This document shows, piece by piece, positions 1 through 7,898 of a DNA stretch of 64,000 nucleotides. The notes beneath the pieces were generated by a model. It saw nothing but the letters and a program-made list of their open reading frames with translations. It was not told where the DNA came from and did no database searches. Made by a program: the position numbers and the translations under genes. The stretch is from positions 1,612,001 to 1,676,000 of the forward strand of contig NZ_CP126271.1 in NCBI RefSeq assembly GCF_003234655.2, written 5' to 3'. Every line of letters begins with the position of its first letter. The first letter of the stretch is position 1. Source of the DNA: Curtobacterium sp. MCLR17_007. Lineage in GTDB: Bacteria; Actinomycetota; Actinomycetes; Actinomycetales; Microbacteriaceae.

Positions 1-162
1 GGGTGCAGCACCAGGACCGCGGGACCCACCCCGCCGGAGTCGGACGTCCACACCGTCGCCATGCCTGATCGTCCCATCCCGGTCGCCGACGCGCCAGGTG
101 ACCGGGGCAGACCTTGGTGTGCCCTCCGAACCGCTCGCCCGGCGCCCGGCAGGGTGGAGGGC
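1..162. other. Upstream region without a supportable gene
   Basis: This stretch lies before the first convincing start codon at 163. An open frame runs through 61-162 in phase with the lipoprotein gene, but it has no lipoprotein-like N-terminus, so I treat it as the leader. A divergent gene may begin beyond the left edge; nothing here proves it. Confidence 0.4.
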
Positions 163-762
163 ATGCGCACCACCCGGATCGGCCTCACCCTCCTGTCCAC
201 CGCCGCGGTCGCCGTGGCCCTCGCGGGCTGCTCGGGCGGTGACGCCCCCGGACCGACCGAGACCGTCACGACGACGGCCACGGCCACGGCGACCCCGACC
301 GCTCCGGCCGCGGGCGGTGGCACGGCACCGTCGCCGACGCCGTCCGCCACGTGCGGACCGGACGACGCCGGCACCGCGGTCACCCGGGCCACGGCGTCGC
401 TGCCCGCACCCGCGGGCCTGTCCGGCGCCCGCTGGGACGCGACCGCGGCAGACACCTCCGGCTACGACGCCTGCGCGGCACTCTCCTGGTCCGTCGTCCC
501 CGTCGCCGAGGGGACGGCGAGCAGTCCGAACGCCATCCTGCTGTTCCACGAGGGCACGTACCTCGGCACGGCCACGAAGGAGCAGTACCCGTTCCAGCCG
601 ACCGTGCGTCGGACCGCCGACGACGCCATCGCCGTCACCTACCGTTACGCGCGTGCGTCGGACGCGAACGCGGACCCGAGCGGGACGACCGATGCGACCT
701 ACACCTGGGACGGGGACGCCGGGCGCGTGCAGATGACCGGCGACGTGCCGCCGGAGCCGTGA
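163..762 (+). CDS. LppP/LprE-like secreted lipoprotein
   Basis: This encodes a 199-residue exported lipoprotein of unknown role, anchored to the outer face of the membrane. The N-terminus has two arginines, a hydrophobic stretch and the lipobox LAGC with Cys23 as the lipidated residue. A long Thr/Ala/Pro linker (about residues 30-62) follows. The C-terminal half resembles the LppP/LprE domain of actinobacterial lipoproteins (region around AILLFHEGTYLG). The ATG at 163 is chosen because GGAGG sits just upstream and because it places the signal peptide at the N-terminus. The family match comes from pattern memory; the lipoprotein nature is direct from sequence. Confidence 0.8.
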   Translation: MRTTRIGLTLLSTAAVAVALAGCSGGDAPGPTETVTTTATATATPTAPAAGGGTAPSPTPSATCGPDDAGTAVTRATASLPAPAGLSGARWDATAADTSGYDACAALSWSVVPVAEGTASSPNAILLFHEGTYLGTATKEQYPFQPTVRRTADDAIAVTYRYARASDANADPSGTTDATYTWDGDAGRVQMTGDVPPEP

Positions 763-785
763 GCCACGTTCGCTAGGGTCGAGCG

Positions 786-1625
786 GTGACAGTCATCATC
801 GCCGGCTGCGGCGACCTCGGCATCGCCACCGGCCTCCGGTTCTCCGCGGCCGGCCACCGCGTCGTCGGCCTCCGTCGTCGTGCGGAACTGGTCCCGGCCC
901 CGCTCGAGGGCCGCGCCGTCGACCTCCGGCAGGACGTCCCGATCGTCGACGACGACACCGACGTCGTGGTCGTCGCACTCGCGGCGGGCAGCCGCGACGT
1001 CGCGACGTACCGCGCGACCTACGTCGACGGGCTCCGGAACGTGCTGGACGGCATCGCGTCGTCCGCAGCCGCACCGCGGTTGCTGGTCGTGTCCTCGACC
1101 GCGGTGTACGGCGGCGAGGGTGACGTGACCGAGTCGACGCCCGCCACCGGGGGGACACCGACGGCGGACGTCCTGCTCGAGGCCGAGGCGCTGCTGCGCG
1201 CCCGTGTCCCGGACGCCACGCTCGTGCGCCTGTCGGGCATCTACGGCCCCGGTCGTGAGCGCCTGGTCGACCAGGTCCGCGACGGCGCTGCCCGTCTGGC
1301 CCCGACGCCGGAGCGGTCGCGCATGACGAACCGCATCCACCGGGACGACGCGGCGGCAGCACTCGTCCACCTGGCGTCGCTGCCGTCCCCGCCGACGACG
1401 GTGATCGGGACCGACGACGAGCCCGTCCGGCTCGACACCGTCACCCGGTTCATCGCGGCCGAGCTCGGCACGGAAGTGCCCGCGGTCGACGACACGGCGA
1501 CCCCCGGCCCGGACAAGCGCCTGTCGAACGCGCTGCTGCGGTCGACCGGGTTCACGTTCTCGTACCCGACCTACCGCGAGGGCTACCGCGCCGTGATCGC
1601 CGGCGACGGCACGCGCCACCCCTGA
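786..1625 (+). CDS. NAD(P)-dependent epimerase/dehydratase (extended SDR)
   Basis: This is a 279-residue cytosolic Rossmann-fold protein of the extended, atypical SDR group. The N-terminal nucleotide-binding motif reads GCGDLG near residue 7. SSTAVYG around residue 113 and a later IYGPG motif are typical of NAD-dependent epimerases. The gene starts with GTG at 786, soon after the lipoprotein gene. The substrate cannot be told from the sequence. Related YeeZ-like proteins are often annotated only as epimerases. Its neighbours do not form an obvious pathway. Confidence 0.82.
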   Translation: MTVIIAGCGDLGIATGLRFSAAGHRVVGLRRRAELVPAPLEGRAVDLRQDVPIVDDDTDVVVVALAAGSRDVATYRATYVDGLRNVLDGIASSAAAPRLLVVSSTAVYGGEGDVTESTPATGGTPTADVLLEAEALLRARVPDATLVRLSGIYGPGRERLVDQVRDGAARLAPTPERSRMTNRIHRDDAAAALVHLASLPSPPTTVIGTDDEPVRLDTVTRFIAAELGTEVPAVDDTATPGPDKRLSNALLRSTGFTFSYPTYREGYRAVIAGDGTRHP

Positions 1626-1631
1626 CGCTGA

Positions 1632-2192
1632 TCAGGCCGCGGCGACGAGCAGCCGCGCGACCGACCGCGCCACGGCGGTGTCGTGCCCGGGGTCACGCAG
1701 CCGCATCGCGAGCGCTCCCGAGACCACGAGCGTGAGTTGTTCGCCGACGACGGCCGCAGCCGGGCCGACCAGGGGCTCGGCGAGCGCGGACAGCCGCGTG
1801 CGGAGCCCGTCCGTCTCGGCGTCCAGGACCACGCGGATCTCGGCGGGCGCGTCCGCGTACTCCGAGGCGGTCCCGAGGAACGCACACCACCGGGACGCGG
1901 CCGACCGGGCGCGGAAGTCGTCGAGCGCGTCGAAGACGGCCAGCAGCCGGTCGAGGGGGTCCGTCCAGCGTTCGACCGCAGCGGTCCAGGTGTCCTGCCA
2001 GTCGCGGTAGCGACGCGTCAACGTCGCCGCGACCAGGGCCTCCTTGCTCGCGTACCCGCGGTAGAGCGTCGCCGACGAGACCCCGGCATGTTCGAGCACC
2101 GCGTCGACGGACGTCGCGGCGATGCCGTGTGCGAAGAACAGCTCCTCGGCGGCGTCGAGCAGCTTCTGCTCCGTTCCTGCACGCATGGCCAT
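1632..2192 (-). CDS. TetR/AcrR family transcriptional regulator
   Basis: This encodes a 186-residue repressor-type protein. Residues 8-55 form the TetR helix-turn-helix, with GVSSATLYRGYASKEAL as the recognition segment. The C-terminal part is a helical ligand-binding domain. It is transcribed divergently from the MFS gene start at 2216, with only about 23 bp between the two starts. A perfect palindrome, AAACGATCGTTT at 2219-2230, covers the first codons of the MFS gene. By family precedent it would repress that exporter and perhaps itself. The transposon has destroyed the target, so the regulator may now be orphaned. ATG at 2186 is an alternative start. Confidence 0.9.
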   Translation of the reverse strand: MAMRAGTEQKLLDAAEELFFAHGIAATSVDAVLEHAGVSSATLYRGYASKEALVAATLTRRYRDWQDTWTAAVERWTDPLDRLLAVFDALDDFRARSAASRWCAFLGTASEYADAPAEIRVVLDAETDGLRTRLSALAEPLVGPAAAVVGEQLTLVVSGALAMRLRDPGHDTAVARSVARLLVAAA

Positions 2193-2218
2193 GGCAGCAC
2201 CCTAGACTCCAAGAAGTG

Positions 2219-2230
2219 AAACGATCGTTT
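2219..2230. promoter_or_regulatory. Candidate TetR operator palindrome
   Basis: AAACGATCGTTT is a perfect 12-bp palindrome directly after the GTG start of the interrupted MFS gene and facing the TetR gene. The placement fits an operator for the divergent pair. Binding is inferred. Confidence 0.55.
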
Positions 2231-2275
2231 TCGAAAACCACCGTGGTCCTCGCCGGGACGGCACTCATCGCCGTG

Positions 2276-2282
2276 ACCTACG
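2276..2282. repeat. Target-site duplication, left copy
   Basis: ACCTACG abuts the left transposon end at 2283. The identical heptamer abuts the right end at 45946-45952. This shows transposition rather than site-specific integration. Confidence 0.88.
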
Positions 2283-2321
2283 TGTGAGCAGTTTCGCTCT
2301 GTGTCGCTTTTTTCGTTTCGT
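2283..2321 (+). repeat. Left terminal inverted repeat of the transposon
   Basis: It begins TGTGAGCAG and contains TCTGTGTCG and TTTTCG at the same offsets as the right end. About 30 of the first 38 positions agree with the inverted right end. It differs more from the right end than the internal copy at 13393 does. Confidence 0.8.
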
Positions 2322-2345
2322 TCGTTGTCAGCGTGGGGAGAATCG

Positions 2346-2382
2346 CAGATGGCCGCACCTCGGGACGGGATGCGGCCATCTG
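2346..2382 (-). terminator. Hairpin terminator after the copper operon
   Basis: CAGATGGCCGCA and TGCGGCCATCTG form a perfect 12-bp stem with a 13-nt loop, just beyond the stop of the DUF4396 gene. There is no long U-run, so termination is inferred from stem strength and position. Confidence 0.6.
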
Positions 2383-2404
2383 GCGGGTGCTGGTGCAGCA
2401 GGTA

Positions 2405-2908
2405 TTAGTGGTGTCCGTGGACGACGGCGTGGCCGAGTCCGCGGCTGATCATCCACCGGTTCACGGGGGTGGTGATGATGAACGCGATGACGAGGGAGAA
2501 CGCGAGAGAGCCCCAGAACAGCCAGTCGTTCAGCTGCGCGTCCATGGCGCCGGGAACGGCGACGATGACGGTGTTGTCGATGATCTCCATCACGGCGATC
2601 GAGACCGTGTCCGCGGCGAGGGCGACCTTGAACGCGGCGGAGAAAGTCAGGCCGGAGCGGATGACGCCGCGCATGGTGAGGGCGTAGCCGAAGATGAAGG
2701 CGAGCACGATCGAGAGGATGATCGTGCCGGTGTTGTGCAGGCCAGTAGCGGTGCCGATGACCATGCCGAGCACTTCCCCGATCGCGCAGCCGGTGAGGCA
2801 GTGCAGGGTCGCTTGCGCGGCCATCGACCATGTCGTCGTGCCGCGCCCGCTGCCGTGAGCCTGGTGGCTGTCGTGGTCGGTCATGTTGTGGTGTTCGTGG
2901 GTGTCCAT
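2405..2908 (-). CDS. DUF4396 membrane protein, copper module A
   Basis: This encodes a 167-residue integral membrane protein of the DUF4396 family. The N-terminus is rich in His (HEHHNMTDHDSH) and the C-terminus ends HGHH. Between them lie about four hydrophobic segments. Segment one contains HCLTGCAIGE, where Cys and His could contact metal. The gene follows copA by 7 bp in the copZ-copA-DUF4396 operon, which is controlled from the CsoR operator at 5374. A paralogue at 31064-31549 is nearly identical over the membrane core but has a different N-terminus. A role in copper handling is inferred from context and the metal-binding tails. Confidence 0.82.
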   Translation of the reverse strand: MDTHEHHNMTDHDSHQAHGSGRGTTTWSMAAQATLHCLTGCAIGEVLGMVIGTATGLHNTGTIILSIVLAFIFGYALTMRGVIRSGLTFSAAFKVALAADTVSIAVMEIIDNTVIVAVPGAMDAQLNDWLFWGSLAFSLVIAFIITTPVNRWMISRGLGHAVVHGHH

Positions 2909-2915
2909 GTCGCTC

Positions 2916-5117
2916 CTATCGGGTGTGGAAGGTGCGGAGGCGGAGGCTGTTGCTGACGACGAACACGGACGACAGCGCCATTGCGGCGCCGGCGATCATC
3001 GGGTTGAGCAGTCCAGCCATGGCGAGTGGGATCGCGGCGACGTTGTAGGCGAAAGCCCAGAACAGGTTCACCTTGATCGTGCCGAGGGTGCGGCGGGCGA
3101 GCGCGATCGCGTCCGCGGCGGCGCTCAGGTCCGCTCGGATGAGGGTGATGTCGGCGGCTTCCATGGCCGCGTCGGTGCCGCTACCCATCGCGATACCGAG
3201 GTCTGCGGCAGCGAGAGCGGCGGCGTCGTTGACGCCGTCGCCGATCATCGCCACGGACCGGCCCTGCTGCTGCAGCCGGATGACGGTCCGGTACTTGTCT
3301 TCGGGTCGCACCTCGGCTTCGACGTCGTCGATGCCGACCTCGGCAGCGACCGTGCGGGCGACGTCTTCGGCGTCGCCGGTGAGCATGATGGTGCGCAGCC
3401 CCATCTGGTGGAGGCGACGGATCGCATCCGGACTGGTCGACGCGATGGTGTCCGCGACGCTGATGACGCCGCGCGCTACGCCGTCCCATGCGACGACGAC
3501 AGCGGTCGCGCCGCCACGTTCCGCGGTCCGGACCGCGTCCGTGATCGATTCGGGGATGGCGGTTGCCCACTGGTCGGTCAACCATGCGGGGCGGCCGACG
3601 AGCACGAGGGCGCCGTCGACGACGGCTTGCACGCCGAGCCCTGCGGTGGACTGGAATGTGTCCGCGGTGGGGTGATCGGTAGCTGCTGCGGTGATGGCGC
3701 GGGCGATGGGGTGTTCTGAGCCTGCTTCCGCGGCGGCGGCGAGGGCGAGCACCCGGGTGTCGGTTTCTCCCTCGATGGCGGTGACCTGGTGGACGCTCAT
3801 CCTGCCGGTGGTGACGGTGCCGGTCTTGTCGAGCACGACGGTATCGATCCGGCGGGTGGCCTCGAGCACCTGGGGGCCGCGGATGAGGATCCCGAGTTGA
3901 GAGCCGCGGCCTGTGCCCACGAGCAACGCGGTGGGTGTTGCCAGGCCCAGGGCGCAGGGGCAGGCGATGACCAGCGTCGCGACCGCAGCGGTGAACGCGG
4001 CTTGCACGTCGCCGGTGATGAGCAGCCAGCCGATGAGAGTCAGCACTGCCAGGCCCATGACGATCGGGACGAACACGGCGGAGACCCGGTCGGCGAGGCG
4101 CTGCACTTCGGCCTTGCCGGTCTGCGCGGAGACGACGAGTCGGCCGATGCGAGCGAGCTCGGTGTCTTGTCCGACGCGGGTGGCTTCGACGATGAGCCGT
4201 CCGCCGACGTTCACGGTCGCTCCGGTGACGGTGTCGCTGGGCCCGACTTCGACGGGGACCGCTTCACCGGTCATGACACTGGTGTCGATCGCGCTCGTGC
4301 CGTCGGTGATGGTTCCGTCGGTGGCGATGCGCTCACCGGGACGGACCACGAACCGGTCCCCGACCTGCAGTGCCGCGGTCGGCACCTCGGTCTCGACACC
4401 GTCCCGGAGCACCCGGGCGGTCGGGGCACCCAACGCGAGGAGCGCCTGCAGGGCGGCGCCGGAGCGGTCCTTCGCGCGGGCTTCGAAGTACCGGCCGGCG
4501 AGGAGGAACACCGTCACTGCGGCGGCGACTTCGAAGTACGGCTCCGGGGCAGCACCGGGGTGCGGGAACCAGGAGAACGCCATTCGCATGCCGATGTGCC
4601 CGGCACCACCGAGCACGAGTGCCCACACGGACCATACGGTCGCCGCGGCGACGCCGACGCTGACAAGAGTGTCCATCGTCGCAGCGCCGTGTCGGGCGTT
4701 GATCCCGGCAGCGCGGTGGAATGGCCACGCGCCCCACACGGCGACCGGCAGCGCCAAGACCAGGACGGCCCACTGCCATCCCGGGAACTGCAGCGCCGGG
4801 ATCATCGACAGCGCCACCACCGGGATAGCGAGCATCGCGGACACGATCAAGCGCCGCCGCAGCGGCGCGAGCTCGTCGCTGTCAGCGCCGGCCGGTTCGG
4901 GCAGGTGGGCGCCGTAGCCGGCGGCTTCAACGGTGCGGATCGCGTCGTCGACGGCGAGGTCCGCGGGGAGCGTCACGGAGGCGCTTTCCGTGGCGTAGTT
5001 CACGCTCGCGGTGACGCCGGGCAGCTTGTTCAGCTTCCGCTCGATCCGGTTCGCGCACGACGCGCACGTCATGCCCTCGATCGTCAGCTCAACCGGCGGG
5101 GTGCTGGTCGTCGTCAT
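2916..5117 (-). CDS. copA: Copper-exporting P1B-type ATPase CopA
   Basis: This is a 733-residue heavy-metal P-type ATPase that pumps Cu(I) out across the plasma membrane using ATP. An N-terminal metal-binding domain carries GMTCASC (Cys18, Cys21). The A-domain motif TGEA is at 283-286 and the transmembrane copper motif CPC at 386-388. The phosphorylated Asp is 430 in DKTGT, and the SEHP and GDGVND motifs follow. The ATG at 5117 overlaps the copZ stop by 4 bp (ATGA), which implies translational coupling; a 60-residue in-frame extension upstream is rejected. Length and CPC type fit CopA/CtpV-like Cu(I) pumps. Confidence 0.95.
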   Translation of the reverse strand: MTTTSTPPVELTIEGMTCASCANRIERKLNKLPGVTASVNYATESASVTLPADLAVDDAIRTVEAAGYGAHLPEPAGADSDELAPLRRRLIVSAMLAIPVVALSMIPALQFPGWQWAVLVLALPVAVWGAWPFHRAAGINARHGAATMDTLVSVGVAAATVWSVWALVLGGAGHIGMRMAFSWFPHPGAAPEPYFEVAAAVTVFLLAGRYFEARAKDRSGAALQALLALGAPTARVLRDGVETEVPTAALQVGDRFVVRPGERIATDGTITDGTSAIDTSVMTGEAVPVEVGPSDTVTGATVNVGGRLIVEATRVGQDTELARIGRLVVSAQTGKAEVQRLADRVSAVFVPIVMGLAVLTLIGWLLITGDVQAAFTAAVATLVIACPCALGLATPTALLVGTGRGSQLGILIRGPQVLEATRRIDTVVLDKTGTVTTGRMSVHQVTAIEGETDTRVLALAAAAEAGSEHPIARAITAAATDHPTADTFQSTAGLGVQAVVDGALVLVGRPAWLTDQWATAIPESITDAVRTAERGGATAVVVAWDGVARGVISVADTIASTSPDAIRRLHQMGLRTIMLTGDAEDVARTVAAEVGIDDVEAEVRPEDKYRTVIRLQQQGRSVAMIGDGVNDAAALAAADLGIAMGSGTDAAMEAADITLIRADLSAAADAIALARRTLGTIKVNLFWAFAYNVAAIPLAMAGLLNPMIAGAAMALSSVFVVSNSLRLRTFHTR

Positions 5118-5341
5118 GATCCGACCAACGTGTAGCCGGCCTCCTCCACGGCGGCGGAGACTTCGTCCTGGGGCAGGTCGCGGGTGCTGGTCACCCGGGC
5201 GGTGGAGACACCGCCGACGTTGAGGTCGATCGTCACATCCGTGACGCCCGGAACAGCGGCGAGCTCCTCGTTGACGCTCATCACGCAGTGCCCGCACGTC
5301 ATGCCCGTGATGCCGTACGTGTTCGTCAGCTGCTCACTCAT
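5114..5341 (-). CDS. copZ: CopZ-like copper chaperone
   Basis: This encodes a 75-residue soluble heavy-metal-associated protein with the copper-binding motif GMTCGHC near residues 13-19. It would carry Cu(I) to CopA, whose gene starts within its stop codon. The start at 5341 is preferred over one ten codons upstream because AAGGGA lies about 8 nt before it. It is the first gene after the CsoR operator at 5374-5392. Size and motif are standard for CopZ. Confidence 0.93.
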   Translation of the reverse strand: MSEQLTNTYGITGMTCGHCVMSVNEELAAVPGVTDVTIDLNVGGVSTARVTSTRDLPQDEVSAAVEEAGYTLVGS

Positions 5342-5373
5342 CGTGGTGTTCCCTTCGTCACTTACATTCATCC

Positions 5374-5392
5374 GGTACCCTAGGGGGGTACC
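5374..5392. promoter_or_regulatory. CsoR-type copper operator, divergent promoter A
   Basis: GGTACCCTAGGGGGGTACC is an inverted repeat of the TACCC-N5-GGGTA type bound by CsoR repressors. It lies between copZ (minus) and the operon starting at 5464 (plus). It would let Cu(I)-free CsoR shut both directions. A perfect version of the site occurs at 31586-31604. Confidence 0.8.
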
Positions 5393-5463
5393 GTAGCGAG
5401 TGTAACGCTGGGTGGGCGGATGTGTTCCCGATCTGTCGAACCGGCGTCCGGGAAGAGGACAGA

Positions 5464-6141
5464 ATGGCCACCAGGACTGATCGGCGCGAGCCGGCGCGGC
5501 AGAAGGCCGCTGACCGCAGGGAGGCGCAGCAGCGCATCCGCACCCGCCGACTGTGGCTGGTGGGTGCCGCCGTGGTCGTCGTGCTCGCCGCGGTCACCGC
5601 CGTCACCGTGACCTCGCTGACTCGCGGCGACGACACGGCGCGGACGGCGTCCGGCACGTCGGCGGCGCCGCCGTGGCCGGCCCCCGCGGATGCGGCGGCG
5701 CGGGCGAACGCTGCTGGGCTCGAGGTGGCCGGGATGGAAGGCGCGGCGCTGCACACGCATCAGCATCTTTCGGTCTCCGTGGATGGTAAGCCAGTTGCCG
5801 TGCCGGCGAACATCGGCGTCGACGTGCAGCAGGGTGGCATGTCTGCGCTGCACACCCATGACACGTCCGGCATCGTGCACGTCGAATCTGCGGAGGTGCA
5901 GCCGTTCACCCTCGGACAGCTCTTCACCGAATGGGGCGTTGCTCTTCGGGCACGCCAGGTCGGTGGGTACGTCGACGGGCGGGACGGACAAGAGATTGCA
6001 GTGTTCGTCGACGGTGAGCAGACGTCGACGCCGTTGCCAAGACTGCGACTCGAGGATCAGCAGGACATTGCCATCGTCATCACCCGCGGCGTCGGCACCC
6101 CGATCGCGCCGGCCCCGTTCGATTGGTCAACGGCGTCATGA
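5464..6141 (+). CDS. Membrane-anchored histidine-motif protein (HTHQH/HTHD), copper module A
   Basis: This encodes 225 residues: a basic cytosolic N-terminus, one transmembrane helix at about 31-51, then an extracytoplasmic domain. The domain carries HTHQH (His97, 99, 101), HTHD (His130, 132) and His139, all kept in the paralogue at 33307-34002. I recognise this as a widespread uncharacterised actinobacterial type, not a named enzyme. Conserved His clusters and its place between the CsoR operator and csoR suggest periplasm-side copper binding or sensing. The ATG at 5464 is used because AGAGGA precedes it; an earlier in-frame ATG at 5422 lacks such a site. Confidence 0.75.
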   Translation: MATRTDRREPARQKAADRREAQQRIRTRRLWLVGAAVVVVLAAVTAVTVTSLTRGDDTARTASGTSAAPPWPAPADAAARANAAGLEVAGMEGAALHTHQHLSVSVDGKPVAVPANIGVDVQQGGMSALHTHDTSGIVHVESAEVQPFTLGQLFTEWGVALRARQVGGYVDGRDGQEIAVFVDGEQTSTPLPRLRLEDQQDIAIVITRGVGTPIAPAPFDWSTAS

Positions 6142-6179
6142 GCACCGCTACCGTGAACGCAGAACCCCGAGGAGCGTCC

Positions 6180-6500
6180 ATGACCGACACCACCGCACCC
6201 GCAGCCGAGCAGGAGCACCACCACGGGTACATCACCGCGAAGGACGACTACCTCAAGCGGTTGCGCCGCATCGAGGGACAGGCCCGCGGGCTGCAGCGGA
6301 TGGTCGACGAGGAGCAGTACTGCATCGACATCCTCACTCAGGTGTCCGCGATGACCAAGGCGCTGCAATCCGTCGCGTTGGGTCTTCTGGACGACCACCT
6401 CGCGCACTGCGTCACCGACGCCGTCGCCGAAGGCGGCGACGCGGCCGCGGAGAAGCTCAAGGAAGCTTCCGACGCGATCGCCCGACTCGTACGCGCCTGA
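6180..6500 (+). CDS. csoR: Copper-sensing repressor CsoR
   Basis: This encodes a 106-residue DUF156/CsoR protein. The copper ligands Cys48, His73 and Cys77 keep the 25- and 4-residue spacing of M. tuberculosis CsoR (Cys36-His61-Cys65). RLRRIEGQARGL forms the first helix. Cu(I) binding would release it from the operators at 5374 and probably 31586. The ATG at 6180 is chosen because GAGGAG is 5 nt upstream; an upstream extension is unlikely. It lies 38 bp after the histidine-motif protein gene. A second csoR is chromosomal at 62064-62354. Confidence 0.94.
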   Translation: MTDTTAPAAEQEHHHGYITAKDDYLKRLRRIEGQARGLQRMVDEEQYCIDILTQVSAMTKALQSVALGLLDDHLAHCVTDAVAEGGDAAAEKLKEASDAIARLVRA

Positions 6501-6595
6501 ACAGCACCTTGACGAGCAGACGGGGCGGTTGTTCTCTCAGCGCTCGTCCTGCACCATAGAACCCGCACACCGACCGGCCACCAGTACGGATCCGC

Positions 6596-7057
6596 ATGCT
6601 CACCACCGCGAACACCACGCGCCGCCGCCTGCTTATGCAGGCCACGGCGGTGCTGGCGTTGCTGCTGCTGGTCGGGTTCACGGTCCTGATGCACAGCATG
6701 CTCGGCCACGCCACCACCGGCGAGCACAGCATGAGCGCGACGTCGAGCATGACTGCCGAGCACACTCATGGCGGCACAGCTGCGCATGATGCGCACGCTG
6801 CCGGGCCTGCCGGCGCCGTCATGACCGTCCTCAGTGACGGCGGCTGCGACGGCGGCTTGTGTGCGCTGATGTGTTCCCTGATGGGGATGGCGTGCGCGTT
6901 GACGATCACCCTGTTCGCGTGGGCGCTGTTGGGCGCCCGCACCGGCGGGGTTCTCTACGTCCTGGCGCGACTGCTCGCACTGGTTGACCGGGTTGCGCGC
7001 CGCGTCGCGACACCCAAGCCGCCATCGCTCGCGGCGCTGCAGATCATCCGCATCTGA
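6596..7057 (+). CDS. DUF6153-like small membrane protein, copper module A
   Basis: This encodes 153 residues with two hydrophobic segments (about 12-32 and 92-115) separated by a Met/His-rich loop (MHSMLGHATTGEHSM...EHTHGG). Such Met/His loops commonly bind Cu(I)/Cu(II). Cysteines occur in CDGGLCALMCSLMGMAC. I assign it tentatively to the DUF6153 group. A close paralogue is at 31747-32211 and a diverged one at 38196-38624, always beside copper genes. Function is unknown; metal binding is inferred from composition and context. Confidence 0.7.
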   Translation: MLTTANTTRRRLLMQATAVLALLLLVGFTVLMHSMLGHATTGEHSMSATSSMTAEHTHGGTAAHDAHAAGPAGAVMTVLSDGGCDGGLCALMCSLMGMACALTITLFAWALLGARTGGVLYVLARLLALVDRVARRVATPKPPSLAALQIIRI

Positions 7058-7108
7058 TTCGTCCCCGGCGGGAGTACTCCCTTCGGGAGATCCCGCATGC
7101 CCAGAACA

Positions 7109-7130
7109 CGGGCAGGTATTCGCCTGCCCG
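7109..7130 (+). promoter_or_regulatory. Conserved leader hairpin before DUF305 gene, copy A
   Basis: CGGGCAGG and CCTGCCCG pair perfectly around a 6-nt loop, 31 nt before the DUF305 start. The copy at 32265-32288 has a changed sequence but keeps the stem, with one G-C replaced by a G-U pair. It may be an RNA control element or a transcript-processing signal. Confidence 0.45.
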
Positions 7131-7161
7131 GAACACCTGACGCATTCACGGGAACGGATCC

Positions 7162-7761
7162 ATGAACACCACCATCACGCGCACCCTCGCGGCCGCCGCC
7201 GCACTGACCATCGGCATCACCCTCGCCGGCTGCTCCACCAACAACACCAGCTCCTCCGACAGCTCCTCCTCGTCGTCGGCAGCGTCGGCGCACAACGACC
7301 AGGACGTGATGTTCACCCAGGGGATGCTGCCGCATCACCAGCAGGCGATCGAGATGAGCGACATGCTCCTCGACAAGGGCTCGGACGTTGACGGCGATGT
7401 CGTCACCCTCGCCAAGCAGATCAAGGCCGAGCAGGCACCGGAAATCAAGACAATGACCGGCTGGCTGAAGGCCTGGGGTGAGCCCACCGAGAGCTCCAGC
7501 ATGTCCGGGATGGATCACTCCTCGATGTCGGGCGGGATGATGTCCGATTCCGACATGGACGCCCTCGACAAGGCCTCCGCTGCGGACGCCGGGAAGCTCT
7601 ACCTCGAGCAGATGGTCGAGCACCACACCAGCGCCGTCGACATGGCCAAGACCGAAGTCGACAAGGGCAAGAACACCGACGCGATCGCGATGGCGAAGTC
7701 GATCGTGTCGAGCCAGACCGAGCAGATCACCCAGATGAAGGACATGCTCGCGTCGATGTGA
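7162..7761 (+). CDS. DUF305 copper-associated lipoprotein, module A
   Basis: This encodes a 199-residue exported lipoprotein with lipobox LAGC (Cys24) and a Ser-rich linker. Two ferritin-like DUF305 halves follow, containing FTQGMLPHHQQAIEMSDM and LEQMVEHHTSAVDMA. The repeated HH...M pattern and the internal Met-rich SMSGMDHSSMSGGMM segment fit copper binding outside the cell, as proposed for CopM-like DUF305 proteins. The paralogue at 32324 is very similar but frameshifted near its end. It sits in the plus-strand copper operon, 104 bp after the DUF6153-like gene. Confidence 0.88.
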   Translation: MNTTITRTLAAAAALTIGITLAGCSTNNTSSSDSSSSSSAASAHNDQDVMFTQGMLPHHQQAIEMSDMLLDKGSDVDGDVVTLAKQIKAEQAPEIKTMTGWLKAWGEPTESSSMSGMDHSSMSGGMMSDSDMDALDKASAADAGKLYLEQMVEHHTSAVDMAKTEVDKGKNTDAIAMAKSIVSSQTEQITQMKDMLASM

Positions 7762-7898
7762 CCCCGGCGCGGGTCGCGGCGGTGCCCCCCTTCACTGCCG
7801 CGGCCCGCGACCGGCCCCCTCCGCTTCTCACGCTCGACTGCCGTCGAACCCCCACTCTGTTTCGTTCGGTCCATCCCGGGCCGCCCCCTTCTTGGAGC

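Larger units (their letters stand above)
2216..2282 (+). pseudogene. 5' fragment of MFS transporter gene, interrupted by the transposon
   Basis: The GTG at 2216 opens a frame encoding the first ~22 residues of an MFS transporter (KRSFSKTTVVLAGTALIAVTY). The frame is cut at 2282 by the transposon end. The rest continues in the correct phase at 45953. Deleting 2283-45952 gives a continuous frame reading ...ALIAVTYGLVRLAYGL..., a normal first transmembrane helix of a YbfB/YjiJ-like MFS protein. The gene is therefore almost certainly inactivated. Confidence 0.88.

Noticed and set aside
5118..5297. N-terminal extension of CopA by 60 residues
   Set aside because: It overlaps copZ almost completely, has no ribosome-binding site and is Arg-rich; the coupled ATG at 5117 is far better.
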